Positions 44,928-54,183 are shown, counted from the first letter of the stretch. The stretch: DNA of 64,000 bases from 66-474 sp051954935 (GCA_051954935.1 JBQCHG010000024.1:3838-67837), one strand, 5' to 3'. A program made the numbers and translations. Notes: generated by a model not told the origin, from the letters alone.

Positions 44928-45875
44928 TCAATTCGCGACTTCGTCAATTGCTTGCGTGATTTCCGCGGGGGCGCCGAGCGAGCGCGCTTCCAGCCCCCTG
45001 TCTATGCGTTTGGCCAACCCGGTGAGCACCTTGCCGGGGCCGCATTCGAACAACTTCGTCGCACCGTTGGCGGCAAGCTGGTGCACGCACTCGGTCCAGC
45101 GCACCGGCATGTAGAGTTGGCGTTCAAGCGCGGCGCGGATGTACTCGATGCTGGAGTGCGCACGCGCGTCCGCGTTCTGCACTACGGGTATGGAGGGCAA
45201 CTTCCATTCCATCTGCGCCATGCGCTCGCCGAGGCGATGCGCCGCGTCGCGCATCAGGATCGTGTGCGAAGGCACCGACACCGCCAGCTTGATCGCTTTC
45301 CTGGTGCCGAGCTCGGCAAGCCGCGCGATCGCACGATCCACGGCCGCGGCATGGCCAGCGATTACCACCTGCCCGGGCGAATTGAAGTTCGCCGGCGCGA
45401 CCACTTCGTCCTGCGCCACTTCGTCGCACACCATCGCGATCTGCGCGTCATCGCCGCCGAGGATCGCCGCCATCGCGCCGATGCCCGCGGGTACCGCGTC
45501 CTGCATCAGCCTTCCGCGTTCCGCGACCAGCGCGGACGCATCGTGCAGTGACAACGCACCCGCGCACACCAGCGCGGAATATTCGCCGAGGCTGTGTCCG
45601 GCCATCTGCGCAGGCATCGCACCGCCCTGCGCGCACCACACGCGCCACACCGCCACACTCGCGGCGAGCAGTGCCGGTTGCGTGTTCTCGGTGCGGTTGA
45701 GTTCTTCTTCCGGCCCGTTCTGCGCGAGCGCCCACAGGTCGCGGCCCGCGCCTTGCGAAGCTTCGTCGAAGGCCGCGCGAATCTGCGGATGCGCGGCGGC
45801 GAGTTCCGCCAGCATGCCGACGGATTGCGAGCCCTGGCCGGGGAAGACGAATGCGAGTTGCGGGTTGGTTTCCAT
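44928..45875 (-). CDS. fabD: Malonyl-CoA:ACP transacylase
   Basis: A 315-residue enzyme loading malonyl groups onto AcpP. VFPGQGSQ at the N-terminus and the nucleophile Ser in GHSLGEYSALV are diagnostic, with the catalytic His in VPSHTILM. It normally lies next to fabG; here five small or accessory genes intervene. Upstream a 69-residue membrane protein separates it from fabH. Confidence 0.96.
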   Translation of the reverse strand: METNPQLAFVFPGQGSQSVGMLAELAAAHPQIRAAFDEASQGAGRDLWALAQNGPEEELNRTENTQPALLAASVAVWRVWCAQGGAMPAQMAGHSLGEYSALVCAGALSLHDASALVAERGRLMQDAVPAGIGAMAAILGGDDAQIAMVCDEVAQDEVVAPANFNSPGQVVIAGHAAAVDRAIARLAELGTRKAIKLAVSVPSHTILMRDAAHRLGERMAQMEWKLPSIPVVQNADARAHSSIEYIRAALERQLYMPVRWTECVHQLAANGATKLFECGPGKVLTGLAKRIDRGLEARSLGAPAEITQAIDEVAN

Positions 45876-45887
45876 GCGTGTGCGGTT

Positions 45888-46097
45888 CTACTGCAAAGCG
45901 AAATGCATGAACAATCCGAAGGCGACCAGGATCACTGCCATCGCGTAGCGGAAAATCGCGAATCGGAACAAAGCGAATCCGGGGTTGATCCGAGCGGCTC
46001 TACCGGGCTCCCCGCTCTCGACTCGCACGAAGAGCATCGCAATTCCCGCAACCACAAAAGCTGCCGGCAATGCCCAAGTGGTCAGCCGGTCTTGCAC
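45888..46097 (-). CDS. Small two-helix membrane protein
   Basis: A 69-residue protein with a GTG start and two hydrophobic helices (about residues 8-27 and 46-67) separated by a basic Gly/Pro/Arg loop. It sits between fabH and fabD, 4 bases after the fabH stop and 12 bases before fabD. No Shine-Dalgarno is evident, so coupling to fabH is needed. Not recognised. It could be lost or mis-started, but both spacing and hydropathy favour a real gene. Confidence 0.55.
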   Translation of the reverse strand: MQDRLTTWALPAAFVVAGIAMLFVRVESGEPGRAARINPGFALFRFAIFRYAMAVILVAFGLFMHFALQ

Positions 46098-46101
46098 GCG
46101 A

Positions 46102-47070
46102 TCAGTACCTGATCAGCGCCGACGCCCAGGTAAACCCGCCACCGAACGCTTCCAGCAGGAGGTTCTGGCCGCGCTGCACTTGGCCGGTGCGGATCAGTTC
46201 GTCCAGTGCCAGCGGCACCGAACCGGACGACGTATTGCCGTGGCGATCCACCGTGACTACCACGCGTTCCATCGGCAGGCTCAGCCGCTTGGCCGTGGCC
46301 TGGATGATGCGCAGGTTGGCCTGGTGCGGGATCAGCCAGTCCACCTGATCGGCGGTCATGCCGGACGCGTCCAGCGTTTCGTCCACCAGCCGCTCCAGCG
46401 TGCGCACGGCAACGCGGAATACCTCGTTGCCGGCCATCTTCACCAGATTGCCGTGATGCGGGTCATCCTTGAAACCGGCCGATACGCCGACCGGGTTGTA
46501 GAGCAGATGCTTGTAGGCGCCGTCCGCGTGCATCAGGGTGGTGATAACGCCCGGCTCGTCGCTGGCCTCGAGCACCACTGCGCCGGCGCCGTCGCCGAAC
46601 AGCACACAGGTGGAGCGATCGGTCCAGTCCATCATGCGCGACAGCGTTTCCGAACCCACCACCAGCGCCTTGCGGGCCTGGCCGCTGCGGATGAACTTGT
46701 CGGCGATCCCGAGCGCGTACATGAAACCCGAGCACGCGGCGTTGACGTCGAACGCGGCGCACCCGTTGGCCCCCAGCCGCGCCTGCAACAGGCACGCGGT
46801 CGAGGGAAAAATGATGTCCGGCGTGGTCGTGCCGAGCACGATCAAATCGAGCTCGCTGCCCTTGACCCCGGCGACTTCGAGTGCGCGGGTGGCCGCATGG
46901 AAGGCGAGATCGCCTGTGGTTTCGCCTTCCGCGGCGATGCGACGTTCGCGGATGCCGGTGCGGGTGGTGATCCACTCGTCGCTGGTTTCCACCAGCTTTT
47001 CCAGTTCGGCATTGGTCAGCACGCGCTCGGGCAGATAGCTGCCGGTGCCGGTGATGCGGGCAAAGGTCAA
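46102..47070 (-). CDS. fabH: 3-oxoacyl-[ACP] synthase III
   Basis: A 322-residue initiating condensing enzyme joining acetyl-CoA and malonyl-ACP. The catalytic Cys is in NAACSGFMYAL, the His in DWLIPHQANLRI and the Asn in HGNTSSGSVPLAL. TTG at 47070 is the probable start: it follows GGGGAG at 7 bases and gives MTFARITGTGSYLPE, the expected N-terminus. plsX, which usually lies between rpmF and fabH, is not there. Confidence 0.95.
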   Translation of the reverse strand: MTFARITGTGSYLPERVLTNAELEKLVETSDEWITTRTGIRERRIAAEGETTGDLAFHAATRALEVAGVKGSELDLIVLGTTTPDIIFPSTACLLQARLGANGCAAFDVNAACSGFMYALGIADKFIRSGQARKALVVGSETLSRMMDWTDRSTCVLFGDGAGAVVLEASDEPGVITTLMHADGAYKHLLYNPVGVSAGFKDDPHHGNLVKMAGNEVFRVAVRTLERLVDETLDASGMTADQVDWLIPHQANLRIIQATAKRLSLPMERVVVTVDRHGNTSSGSVPLALDELIRTGQVQRGQNLLLEAFGGGFTWASALIRY

Positions 47071-47183
47071 GGCGTGCTCCCCAGACGAAGAAGACAGTCA
47101 GCAACGCGGCACGGTCATGCCACGCGATGAGTTCAAGGCACCGGCGCGCGCGTCAGATGCTCAACGGCGCCGGCGCGCGGAAC

Positions 47184-47378
47184 TCAGTCCTCGTCCACGA
47201 CCGCGGCGGCGTTCTCGATCACCTTCTTGCCGCGGTAGTAACCGTCCTTGGTGACGTGGTGGCGGCGATGGATCTCGCCGCTGGTCGGATCGGTCGCGAG
47301 CTGCACCTTGGCCAGCGCGTCGTGCGAACGGCGCATGCCACGGCGGGAGGGGGATTTGCGGCTCTTGGCAACGGCCAT
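47184..47378 (-). CDS. rpmF: Ribosomal protein bL32
   Basis: A 64-residue large-subunit protein, beginning MAVAKSRKSPSRRGMRRSHD. The Cys pairs of zinc-binding bL32 variants are absent; instead HRRHHVTKDGYYRGKKVI is seen, the normal zinc-free form of gammaproteobacteria. It follows yceD by 24 bases. Confidence 0.96.
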   Translation of the reverse strand: MAVAKSRKSPSRRGMRRSHDALAKVQLATDPTSGEIHRRHHVTKDGYYRGKKVIENAAAVVDED

Positions 47379-47402
47379 GGTGTCTTACTCCGAAAGAACT
47401 CT

Positions 47403-47930
47403 TCAGTTGTGCTTCTTGAGTTCGCGCAGGATCGCGAACGGATTCTCGGTGCGCCCGGCTTCATCCGGTTGCGCGCTGGTCCAGCCTTCGCCGGTCCAGG
47501 TTTTCGGCTCCGCCTCCACGCCCGGCTTCACCGGAAACGAAGGCAACTCCAGCAGCAATTCATCCTCGATCACCTGTGCCGGATTCAACACGCCACCTTC
47601 CAGCAGCAACGGCTCGAAACCGGCGGGCAGGCCCGCCTCGTCGCGTTCGTGTTCGATCAGGCCCAGTCGAACGTCCACCTGAAGCGGATGTTCGAAGGTC
47701 TCCAGCGAACGTTGGCACTCCAGCGCCACGCGGGTCGTCGCACGCACCGCGAGACAGCGAATACCCGGCGCTTCCATGCCGAATTCCAGATCGTATTCGA
47801 CCTTGCCGCTGTCGTTCGCCAGCGTCGACGCCAGCCGCTTCATCGAGGCCACGGGCAGGCTGCCATGGAACGTACGTCGCGCCGCCACCATGCGCTCGGC
47901 GTCCAGGCGCTCCGGCAAGGTTGCAGACAT
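47403..47930 (-). CDS. yceD: YceD family (DUF177) protein
   Basis: A 175-residue protein of the YceD family, which is associated with 23S rRNA processing or accumulation and nearly always lies beside rpmF. The core CLAVRATTRVALECQRSLE and QVIEDELLLELPSFPV are diagnostic. It opens the minus-strand fatty-acid cluster. The divergent membrane-protein gene begins about 110 bases away. Confidence 0.93.
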   Translation of the reverse strand: MSATLPERLDAERMVAARRTFHGSLPVASMKRLASTLANDSGKVEYDLEFGMEAPGIRCLAVRATTRVALECQRSLETFEHPLQVDVRLGLIEHERDEAGLPAGFEPLLLEGGVLNPAQVIEDELLLELPSFPVKPGVEAEPKTWTGEGWTSAQPDEAGRTENPFAILRELKKHN

Positions 47931-48041
47931 AAGCAGGGAATTGTAGGTTCAGCGCCCTTTCCAGTCAACGCATCCCGGTCCAACTCGCAACTACTGGCCC
48001 GGATCGTGCAGACTGTGCGGCAGGCCTCGCGGAAATCGCCC

Positions 48042-48512
48042 TTGAACCCTGTCTCTTCCGTTGCCGTTGCCGCCTGGCTGCCCGCCCTCGCGGCGCTGTG
48101 CGTGATCCTGGGCCTGGTCGCGATCGTGTTGGTCATGCACCGCCAGGGCCGCCGCCGGCGCGCGCTGCGTTCGCTGCATCGCGGCGCCGACGAGCTGGAG
48201 CACGATCTCAAGGAATGCCGCTCGCGGCTGGAGCGCGCGCATGCATCCATGAGCCTTGCACCCGGCGTGCCCGCGGCAGGCGAAGCCGACGCCCACGCGG
48301 CGATCGATGCCGCGCTGCGCGAACTGCTCGCGCACCGGCTGTGGCTGCGCGATCACGCCGACGTCGCCGACCAGAAGGAGTTGGACGCGGCGGTGTCCGC
48401 GCTGGACAAGGCGCGCATCTCGCTGACCCAGCAACTGGCCAAGCTGGATTCCGCGCAACGCGAGCTGGAGACCGCGGTGCGCGAGAAGATCGAGGACCTC
48501 GCCCAGCGATGA
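48042..48512 (+). CDS. Membrane-anchored coiled-coil protein of unknown function
   Basis: A protein of about 156 residues: one N-terminal transmembrane helix (AAWLPALAALCVILGLVAIV), then a charged helical region rich in Arg, Glu, Leu and Ala with heptad character (ADELEHDLKECRSRLERAH; later LDKARISLTQQLAKLDSAQ). The start is uncertain: TTG 48042 has GGAAA upstream, and GTG 48006 is an alternative. The stop overlaps the maf start (ATGA), so they are coupled. No family recognised. Confidence 0.7.
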   Translation: MNPVSSVAVAAWLPALAALCVILGLVAIVLVMHRQGRRRRALRSLHRGADELEHDLKECRSRLERAHASMSLAPGVPAAGEADAHAAIDAALRELLAHRLWLRDHADVADQKELDAAVSALDKARISLTQQLAKLDSAQRELETAVREKIEDLAQR

Positions 48513-49093
48513 ACGTGCGGGTCGTGCTCGCTTCCACCTCCCGCTATCGCGCGGAGCTGCTTCGCCGGCTGCTTGAAGACTTCGAGCAGATCGCCCCGGG
48601 CGTGGACGAATTCGCCCAGCCCGGCGAGGGGCCTGGCGAGCGCGCGGCGCGGCTGGCCCGGCTGAAGGCACGCGCCGTCGCCGAAAATGTTTCCGATGCC
48701 GTCGTGATCGGTTCCGACCAGGTTGCCGAGCTGGAAGGCCGCGTGCTGGACAAGCCCGGCAGCGGCGCGAACGCGCGTGCGCAACTGCTCGCGTGCAGCG
48801 GCCATGCCGTCCGCTTCCATACCGCCGTTTGCGTGGTGGACACCAGGCACGGCCACCATTTCGCGCAGGAAACCGATCTCACCCGGGTAGTGTTCCGCGC
48901 CCTTTCGACCGAGGAGGTCACACGCTACGTGGAACGCGAGCGCCCGCTGGATTGCGCCGGCGGCTTCAAGGCCGAGGCGCTGGGCATCAGCCTGTTCGAG
49001 CGGATCGAGAGCCACGACCCGACCGCGTTGATCGGCTTGCCGCTGATTGCGCTGGCCCGGCTGCTGCGTGAATGCGGACTGGCCATTCCCTGA
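48509..49093 (+). CDS. Maf-like nucleoside triphosphate pyrophosphatase
   Basis: A 194-residue house-cleaning nucleotide pyrophosphatase. The N-terminal VVLASTSRYRAELLRRL motif and the KARAVA and VVIGSDQVAEL segments are typical, with the metal-binding Asp in the latter. The sequence is nearer the YceF (m7GTP) type. It starts within the stop of the preceding membrane protein. Confidence 0.93.
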   Translation: MNVRVVLASTSRYRAELLRRLLEDFEQIAPGVDEFAQPGEGPGERAARLARLKARAVAENVSDAVVIGSDQVAELEGRVLDKPGSGANARAQLLACSGHAVRFHTAVCVVDTRHGHHFAQETDLTRVVFRALSTEEVTRYVERERPLDCAGGFKAEALGISLFERIESHDPTALIGLPLIALARLLRECGLAIP

Positions 49094-49168
49094 GATTTCG
49101 CGCGCAACTCACGTTGCGATCAACGGGACTGGCCTACACTGTCGGACAGGACGGCAAGCGGCGAAACG

Positions 49169-50140
49169 ATGGACACCACTCTCACCCGATCCGAACCGGC
49201 GCAGCGCGACGAGCGAGAGCTCGACCGGGAGTTGCGCAAGCGCCTCGATGCCGCGCTCGCGCAGATCAACAGTGTCCTCCTCGGCAAGCAGCACCAGGTC
49301 CGTCTGGCTTTCGCCTGCCTGCTCGCCGGCGGCCACCTGCTGATCGAGGACGTTCCGGGCGTGGGCAAGACCACGCTGGCGCATGCGATGGCAGCCACTT
49401 TCGACCTGGTGTTCCAGCGCATCCAGTTCACCTCGGACCTGCTGCCCTCGGACATCGTCGGTGTGAGCGTGTACGAACGAGAGACCGGCACCTTCCGTTT
49501 CCATCCCGGCCCGGTGTTCGCGCAGTTGCTGCTCGCAGACGAGATCAACCGCGCGACGCCGAAGACGCAGAGCGCGCTGCTGGAGGCTATGGCCGAGGGC
49601 CAGGTCACCATCGACGGCGTCAGCCGCGCGCTAACCGCTCCCTTCTTCGTGGTCGCGACACAGAACCCGCTGGACCTCGCGGGCACCTATCCGTTGCCGG
49701 ATTCCCAGCTCGACCGCTTCATGCTGCGGATCTCGCTGGACTATCCGAATGCGGACGCGGAGCGCGCGCTGCTCACCGGAGAGGATCGGCTGCAGCTCAT
49801 CGGCCGGCTCTCGCCGTGCCTGGACGTGAAAGACATAGACCGCCTGCGCGCGCGCGCGCGCGCCGTGCTGGCCAGTCCCGCGCTGCTGGACTACCTGCAG
49901 GCATTGCTGGCTGCCAGCCGCAAACATGCCGAAGCCAAGGTGGGCTTGTCGCCACGTGCGGGCCTTGCCCTGCTCGCCGCGGCGCGAGCCTGGGCGCTGC
50001 TGGGCGGACGCGAGTACGTGATTCCGGAAGACCTGCAGGCAGTGTTCGTCGCCGTCGCCGCGCATCGCCTGATCCCGGCGCGCGGCAGCACGCGCGAAGC
50101 GCTTGCCCGAACGTTGCTGGCGGAAGTTCCGGTCTCCTGA
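49169..50140 (+). CDS. MoxR-family AAA+ ATPase
   Basis: A 323-residue AAA+ ATPase. Walker A EDVPGVGKTT, Walker B LLLADEINRATPK and the sensor region FVVATQNPLDLAGTYPLP are clear. MoxR ATPases act as chaperones for VWA or DUF58 partners. The partner here is the DUF58 protein starting 2 bases after its stop, followed by a transglutaminase, the common three-gene arrangement. Confidence 0.94.
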   Translation: MDTTLTRSEPAQRDERELDRELRKRLDAALAQINSVLLGKQHQVRLAFACLLAGGHLLIEDVPGVGKTTLAHAMAATFDLVFQRIQFTSDLLPSDIVGVSVYERETGTFRFHPGPVFAQLLLADEINRATPKTQSALLEAMAEGQVTIDGVSRALTAPFFVVATQNPLDLAGTYPLPDSQLDRFMLRISLDYPNADAERALLTGEDRLQLIGRLSPCLDVKDIDRLRARARAVLASPALLDYLQALLAASRKHAEAKVGLSPRAGLALLAAARAWALLGGREYVIPEDLQAVFVAVAAHRLIPARGSTREALARTLLAEVPVS

Positions 50141-50141
50141 G

Positions 50142-51104
50142 ATGAACGTCGCGGTGCGCAGTTGGCGGGATGCGCTGGTCGCGCGCGCCGAGCGGCGCCT
50201 GCCCGCCCTGACGCGATTACGGCAACCCGAGCCGCTGCCGGTCGAGCTGCATCGCCGACGCATCTACATCCTTCCGACCGCATCCGGCATCGGCTTCGGC
50301 GTGCTGCTCGCGGTGATGCTGGTCGGCGCGTTGAATTACCAGAACAATGCGGCACTGCTGCTGACCTGCCTGCTCGGCGCAACCGTGATCAACAGCATGC
50401 TGAGCGCATTCCGCGCGCTGCACGGTTTGCGCATCACCCGCATCCAGGCGGGGCACGCCTGCGCCGGCGAGCTGCTGCCGCTGCAACTGGAAATCGACAC
50501 CTGCGGCCGGGCACGCCATGCGCTGTGCCTGGATCTCGACGACGCAACGCACGCGTTCTCGCTGGATACGCGTGGTGGCGAAACGACGCTCGCGATGCCC
50601 ACCGAACGCCGCGGCTGGAATCGCGTGCCGCGTATGCGCATCTCCAGCACGCTGCCGTTCGGACTGTTCCGCGCGTGGAGCTGGATCACCCCCGAGCACG
50701 AAGTGCTGGTCTACCCGCGTGCGCTGGCCGGACCGCCGCCGCCGCCCGACGAGGATGACGGCGTGCAACGTGCGCACGGCGACGAGGATTACGCGCAGTT
50801 GCGCGAATACCATTTCGGCGATCCGCTCAAGCGCGTGGCCTGGAAGGCGAGCGCGCGCCATGACCGGCTGCTGATCCGCGAACTGGATTCCGCCGCGCAC
50901 GACGCGCCCCAGCGCTTCGACTGGGCGATGCTGCATGGGCTTGATCGCGAGACACGCATCAGCCGCCTTGCCGGCTGGGTGCGCGAGGCTCACGCCGCCG
51001 GCCGCACGTGGACGCTGGTGCTGCCGGATGCGCGCACCCTCGGCCCGGAAGCGGACAATGCGCACTATCACCGCTGCATGGCCGCGCTCGCCCTGCTGCC
51101 ATGA
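50142..51104 (+). CDS. DUF58 domain protein
   Basis: A 320-residue protein with two transmembrane helices near residues 43-85, then beta-rich sequence and a DUF58 domain containing DYAQLREYHFGDPLKRVAWK and the later HDRLLIRELDS. It overlaps the transglutaminase gene by 4 bases. Together with the MoxR ATPase it probably forms a membrane assembly or activation module. Specific role unknown. Confidence 0.92.
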   Translation: MNVAVRSWRDALVARAERRLPALTRLRQPEPLPVELHRRRIYILPTASGIGFGVLLAVMLVGALNYQNNAALLLTCLLGATVINSMLSAFRALHGLRITRIQAGHACAGELLPLQLEIDTCGRARHALCLDLDDATHAFSLDTRGGETTLAMPTERRGWNRVPRMRISSTLPFGLFRAWSWITPEHEVLVYPRALAGPPPPPDEDDGVQRAHGDEDYAQLREYHFGDPLKRVAWKASARHDRLLIRELDSAAHDAPQRFDWAMLHGLDRETRISRLAGWVREAHAAGRTWTLVLPDARTLGPEADNAHYHRCMAALALLP

Positions 51105-53125
51105 ACATCGCCTACGCCAGCTCCGAACGGCAGACGCTCGCGGCAGCGGATGAGCGCAGTGCCCCGCCCCCCGAAATTAAGGACGGTCTCGACCGCCGCG
51201 CCTTCGATCTTCTGTGCCTGACGGTCGCTTGCGTGCTGGCGGCGCACATCGCGCACCTCCCGCCGTGGCTGGCCGCCGCGCTGAGCGGACTGTTGCTCCT
51301 GCGCTGGCTGCAGCGGCGCACGCAGCGCGGACAAATTCCCGGGCTGGCGCGCATCGTGCTCGTGGTCGCGTTGCCGGTAGCCATCATCACCACCTACGGT
51401 TCGCCGTTCGGCCGCACTCCCGGCAGCGCGCTCGCGGTCGGATTGCTGGTTTTGAAATTGCTGGAAAGCGAACGCGCGCGCGATGCGCGCATGGCGGTCG
51501 GGTTCTGTTGCTTCGTCCTGATGAGCGCGCTGCTGTTCACGCAGTCGTTGCCGATGACGCTGCTGGTCGCGTTCGCCCTGCTGCCGGGATTCGCCTGCCT
51601 GCGCGCGCTCCAGCCGGATGCACAGCCGCGCCAATACGTGCGCGCCTTCGCACCCGGCGCATGGCTGCTGCTGGCGGCGATGCCGCTCGCATTGCTGGGT
51701 TTCGTGTTCGTGCCGCGGCTGGCTACTCCGCTCTGGGGCGCGCCCGGCGCGGACAACGCGCGCACCGGCGTCAGCGATCGCATGGCGCCAGGCGATCTGG
51801 CCGACCTGCTGATTGACGACAGCGTGGCGATGCGCGTGGGTTTCGACGGCACGCCGCCGCCGAAAGCGGAGCGCTATTTTCGCGGCGTGGTGCTGTGGTA
51901 CTTCGACGGCCGCGCCTGGGTGCCCGGCGTGGCGGGCATCCGCAACGGCACGCCGCAGCCCCTGCACGCGCACGGTCCCGTGGTCGGTTACGACGTGACC
52001 CTGGAACCCACCAAAAGACATTGGCTTTTCGCGCTGGACATGCCGCTGGACGCGGGTGGCGCGGTTCTGGATGCCGACCGCACGCTCCGCCGCGACAAGC
52101 CGGTCGACAACACGATCACCTACCACGTCGATTCGGTGTTGCAATACGTGCTGGCGCCGGAGCTCGATCCGCGCCTGCGCCGTGCGGCGCTGGAAATTCC
52201 GCAGGGCTACGATCCGCGCGCCGTAGCGTTGGCGGAGTCCTGGCGCAACCGCTACGGCAGCGACGACGCGGCGATCGTGCGCGCGGCGCTGGACCTTTTC
52301 CGTGACGGCGGCTTCGCCTACAACCTCGCGGCGCCACCGCTCGGCCGCGACAGCATCGACGATTTCCTGTTCGGCACGAAGCAGGGTTACTGCGAGCATT
52401 ACGCCGGCGCGTTCACCTTCCTGATGCGCGCGGCCGGCGTCCCGGCGCGCGTGGTGGCCGGTTACCACGGCGGTTTCTGGAACGACTACGCGCACTACCT
52501 GCTGGTGCGGCAATCGGATGCCCACGCCTGGTCGGAAGTGTGGCTGCGCGGACGCGGCTGGGTGCGCGTGGACCCCACCGCGGTCGTGCGTCGCGTGATC
52601 AGCGCCGGTGGAGGCGCGATCGGCAGCGGGAGCGGTGATGAAGGAGGCGACTGGCTCACGGGCTTGCGCGATCGGCTGGACATCGTCAATCGGCTCTGGG
52701 ATCGCGGGGTGATCGGCTTCAACGCGCTGCGCCAGAGCGAGCTGCTCGCGCCCTTCGGCATACCGCATTTGGAATGGGGCCAGCTCGCGATTGCGCTGGC
52801 GACGGGCATCGTGGTGATCCTCGGCATCGGCATGCTGACCGCCCTGCGGCGCCCACGCGTACGCCCGCGCGATGCGCTGGAAGCCGCGCAATTTCGGCTA
52901 CAGGCAAAACTCGCGCGGCATGGCTGCGGACGTGCCGCGCACGAGGGCCCGCGCGACTTCTTCGCCCGCTGCATGCTGGCCCTGCCGCACAGCCGCTTTG
53001 AACTGAACGCGCTTGCGGAGGCATACATATCATTGCGATACGGCCATTCCGCACCGCCGGCTGAATCGGTACGCAATTATTCACGTGCCGTGCGCGCCTT
53101 CCGTGTACGCGGCGTGGTGAAATAG
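51101..53125 (+). CDS. TgpA-like membrane transglutaminase
   Basis: A 674-residue protein: about six N-terminal transmembrane helices, a periplasmic transglutaminase-like domain (residues about 300-510) and a further helix near 570 with a DUF4129-like tail. The catalytic triad is intact: Cys about 431 in GYCEHYAGAF, His about 474 in DAHAWSEVWL, Asp about 490 in VRVDPTA. TgpA of Pseudomonas is essential and processes a periplasmic target, not known here. It ends the MoxR-DUF58-TgpA operon. Confidence 0.93.
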   Translation: MNIAYASSERQTLAAADERSAPPPEIKDGLDRRAFDLLCLTVACVLAAHIAHLPPWLAAALSGLLLLRWLQRRTQRGQIPGLARIVLVVALPVAIITTYGSPFGRTPGSALAVGLLVLKLLESERARDARMAVGFCCFVLMSALLFTQSLPMTLLVAFALLPGFACLRALQPDAQPRQYVRAFAPGAWLLLAAMPLALLGFVFVPRLATPLWGAPGADNARTGVSDRMAPGDLADLLIDDSVAMRVGFDGTPPPKAERYFRGVVLWYFDGRAWVPGVAGIRNGTPQPLHAHGPVVGYDVTLEPTKRHWLFALDMPLDAGGAVLDADRTLRRDKPVDNTITYHVDSVLQYVLAPELDPRLRRAALEIPQGYDPRAVALAESWRNRYGSDDAAIVRAALDLFRDGGFAYNLAAPPLGRDSIDDFLFGTKQGYCEHYAGAFTFLMRAAGVPARVVAGYHGGFWNDYAHYLLVRQSDAHAWSEVWLRGRGWVRVDPTAVVRRVISAGGGAIGSGSGDEGGDWLTGLRDRLDIVNRLWDRGVIGFNALRQSELLAPFGIPHLEWGQLAIALATGIVVILGIGMLTALRRPRVRPRDALEAAQFRLQAKLARHGCGRAAHEGPRDFFARCMLALPHSRFELNALAEAYISLRYGHSAPPAESVRNYSRAVRAFRVRGVVK

Positions 53126-53205
53126 ATTCATTGTGGTTGAAATGAAAGCGCAAGGACTGCGGTCATCCATTTAACCGCGCTCATCAGGCGCAAGCGAGGC
53201 ACGCC

Positions 53206-53778
53206 ATGTCACGCCCACTGATCCTTCCCGCCCTTCTCGCCGTGGGCTTGAGCGCCTGCGCAACCGTTCCGCAGGAATTGGCGGGCACCTACACGACCGT
53301 CACCCCCGACAACGCAGCCGCGGTACAGGGTACCCGCGTGCGCTGGGGCGGGCGCATCATCCAGACCGAACCGCAGGAACGCGAGACCTGCTTCTTCGTG
53401 CTCGACGAGCCGCTCGACTCGCAAGCACGCCCGGAGCGAAGGGAAGAAAGCCGCGGCCGCTTCGTCGCATGCAAGCAGGGTTTTTATGATCCCGAGATTT
53501 ACGCCAAGGGCCGCGACATCACCGTGACCGGGACGGTGGGTGGCAGCGAAACGCGCAAGGTCGGCGGCTTCGATTACGTCTATCCGCGCGTGAATGCGGA
53601 CGTGGTGTACCTGTGGCCCAAACGCCCGATGTACACGCCGGGTCCGTATTACTACAGCCCGTTCTACGACCCCTTTTATGACCCGTTCTGGGGATTCGGC
53701 CCGGGGCCGTTCTTCTTTCCGCCACGCGTGATCGTGGTGCGGCCTCCACCGCCGCCACCGCCGCCGAAGAAAGGCTGA
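53206..53778 (+). CDS. Slp-family outer-membrane lipoprotein
   Basis: A 190-residue lipoprotein of the Slp/YeaY family. The lipobox is GLSAC (Cys about residue 18). The domain contains VRWGGRIIQTEPQ, VLDEPLDSQARP and GRFVACKQGFYDPEIYAKGR, typical of starvation lipoproteins. The C-terminus is unusual: repeated Tyr/Pro/Phe motifs (YSPFYDPFYDPFWGFGPG) and eight prolines before PKKG, possibly surface-exposed and dependent on EF-P type factors for translation. Confidence 0.9.
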   Translation: MSRPLILPALLAVGLSACATVPQELAGTYTTVTPDNAAAVQGTRVRWGGRIIQTEPQERETCFFVLDEPLDSQARPERREESRGRFVACKQGFYDPEIYAKGRDITVTGTVGGSETRKVGGFDYVYPRVNADVVYLWPKRPMYTPGPYYYSPFYDPFYDPFWGFGPGPFFFPPRVIVVRPPPPPPPPKKG

Positions 53779-53787
53779 TGCTCTGCG

Positions 53788-53810
53788 CGACGCCCGCGGC
53801 GCGGGCGTCG
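53788..53810. terminator. Hairpin between convergent slp and hinT genes
   Basis: CGACGCCCGC-GGC-GCGGGCGTCG, a perfect 10-bp stem with a 3-base loop between the two stop codons. There is no T tract, so bidirectional termination is only likely. Confidence 0.5.
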
Positions 53811-53829
53811 TCCGTTGCACGTCTGGTCG

Positions 53830-54174
53830 TCAGACCATGCCTTCGCGCATGTGCTTGCCCGCGAGCAGGTGCACGTGCAGGTGATAGACGGTCTGACCGC
53901 CGTTCTTGTTGCAGTTGATCACGCAACGATAGCCCTGCTCCGCGAATCCCTCGCGTTTCGCGTATTCCGCCGCCGCCAGCAGCAACCTGCCCAGCAATGC
54001 CGCGTCCTCCGCGCGGACGTCGTTGAGCGTGGAGAAACTCTTCTTCGGCACGAACAGCACGTGCACCGGCGCCTGCGGCGCGATGTCGCGGAACGCCAGG
54101 ATGTCGTCGTCCTCGTAAACGATGTCGGCGGGCAACTCGCGGCGGATGATCTTGTCGAAGAGCGTGTCGGGCAT
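53830..54174 (-). CDS. hinT: HIT-family nucleotide hydrolase (HinT-like)
   Basis: A 114-residue purine nucleoside phosphoramidase. The histidine triad is in TVYHLHVHLLAGK. The N-terminal DTLFDKIIRRELPADIVYED and FVPKKSFSTLND are typical of the HINT branch. It lies 9 bases after recR on the same strand and is the last gene of the dnaX-ybaB-recR run. Confidence 0.94.
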   Translation of the reverse strand: MPDTLFDKIIRRELPADIVYEDDDILAFRDIAPQAPVHVLFVPKKSFSTLNDVRAEDAALLGRLLLAAAEYAKREGFAEQGYRCVINCNKNGGQTVYHLHVHLLAGKHMREGMV

Positions 54175-54183
54175 GGTGGCTAC

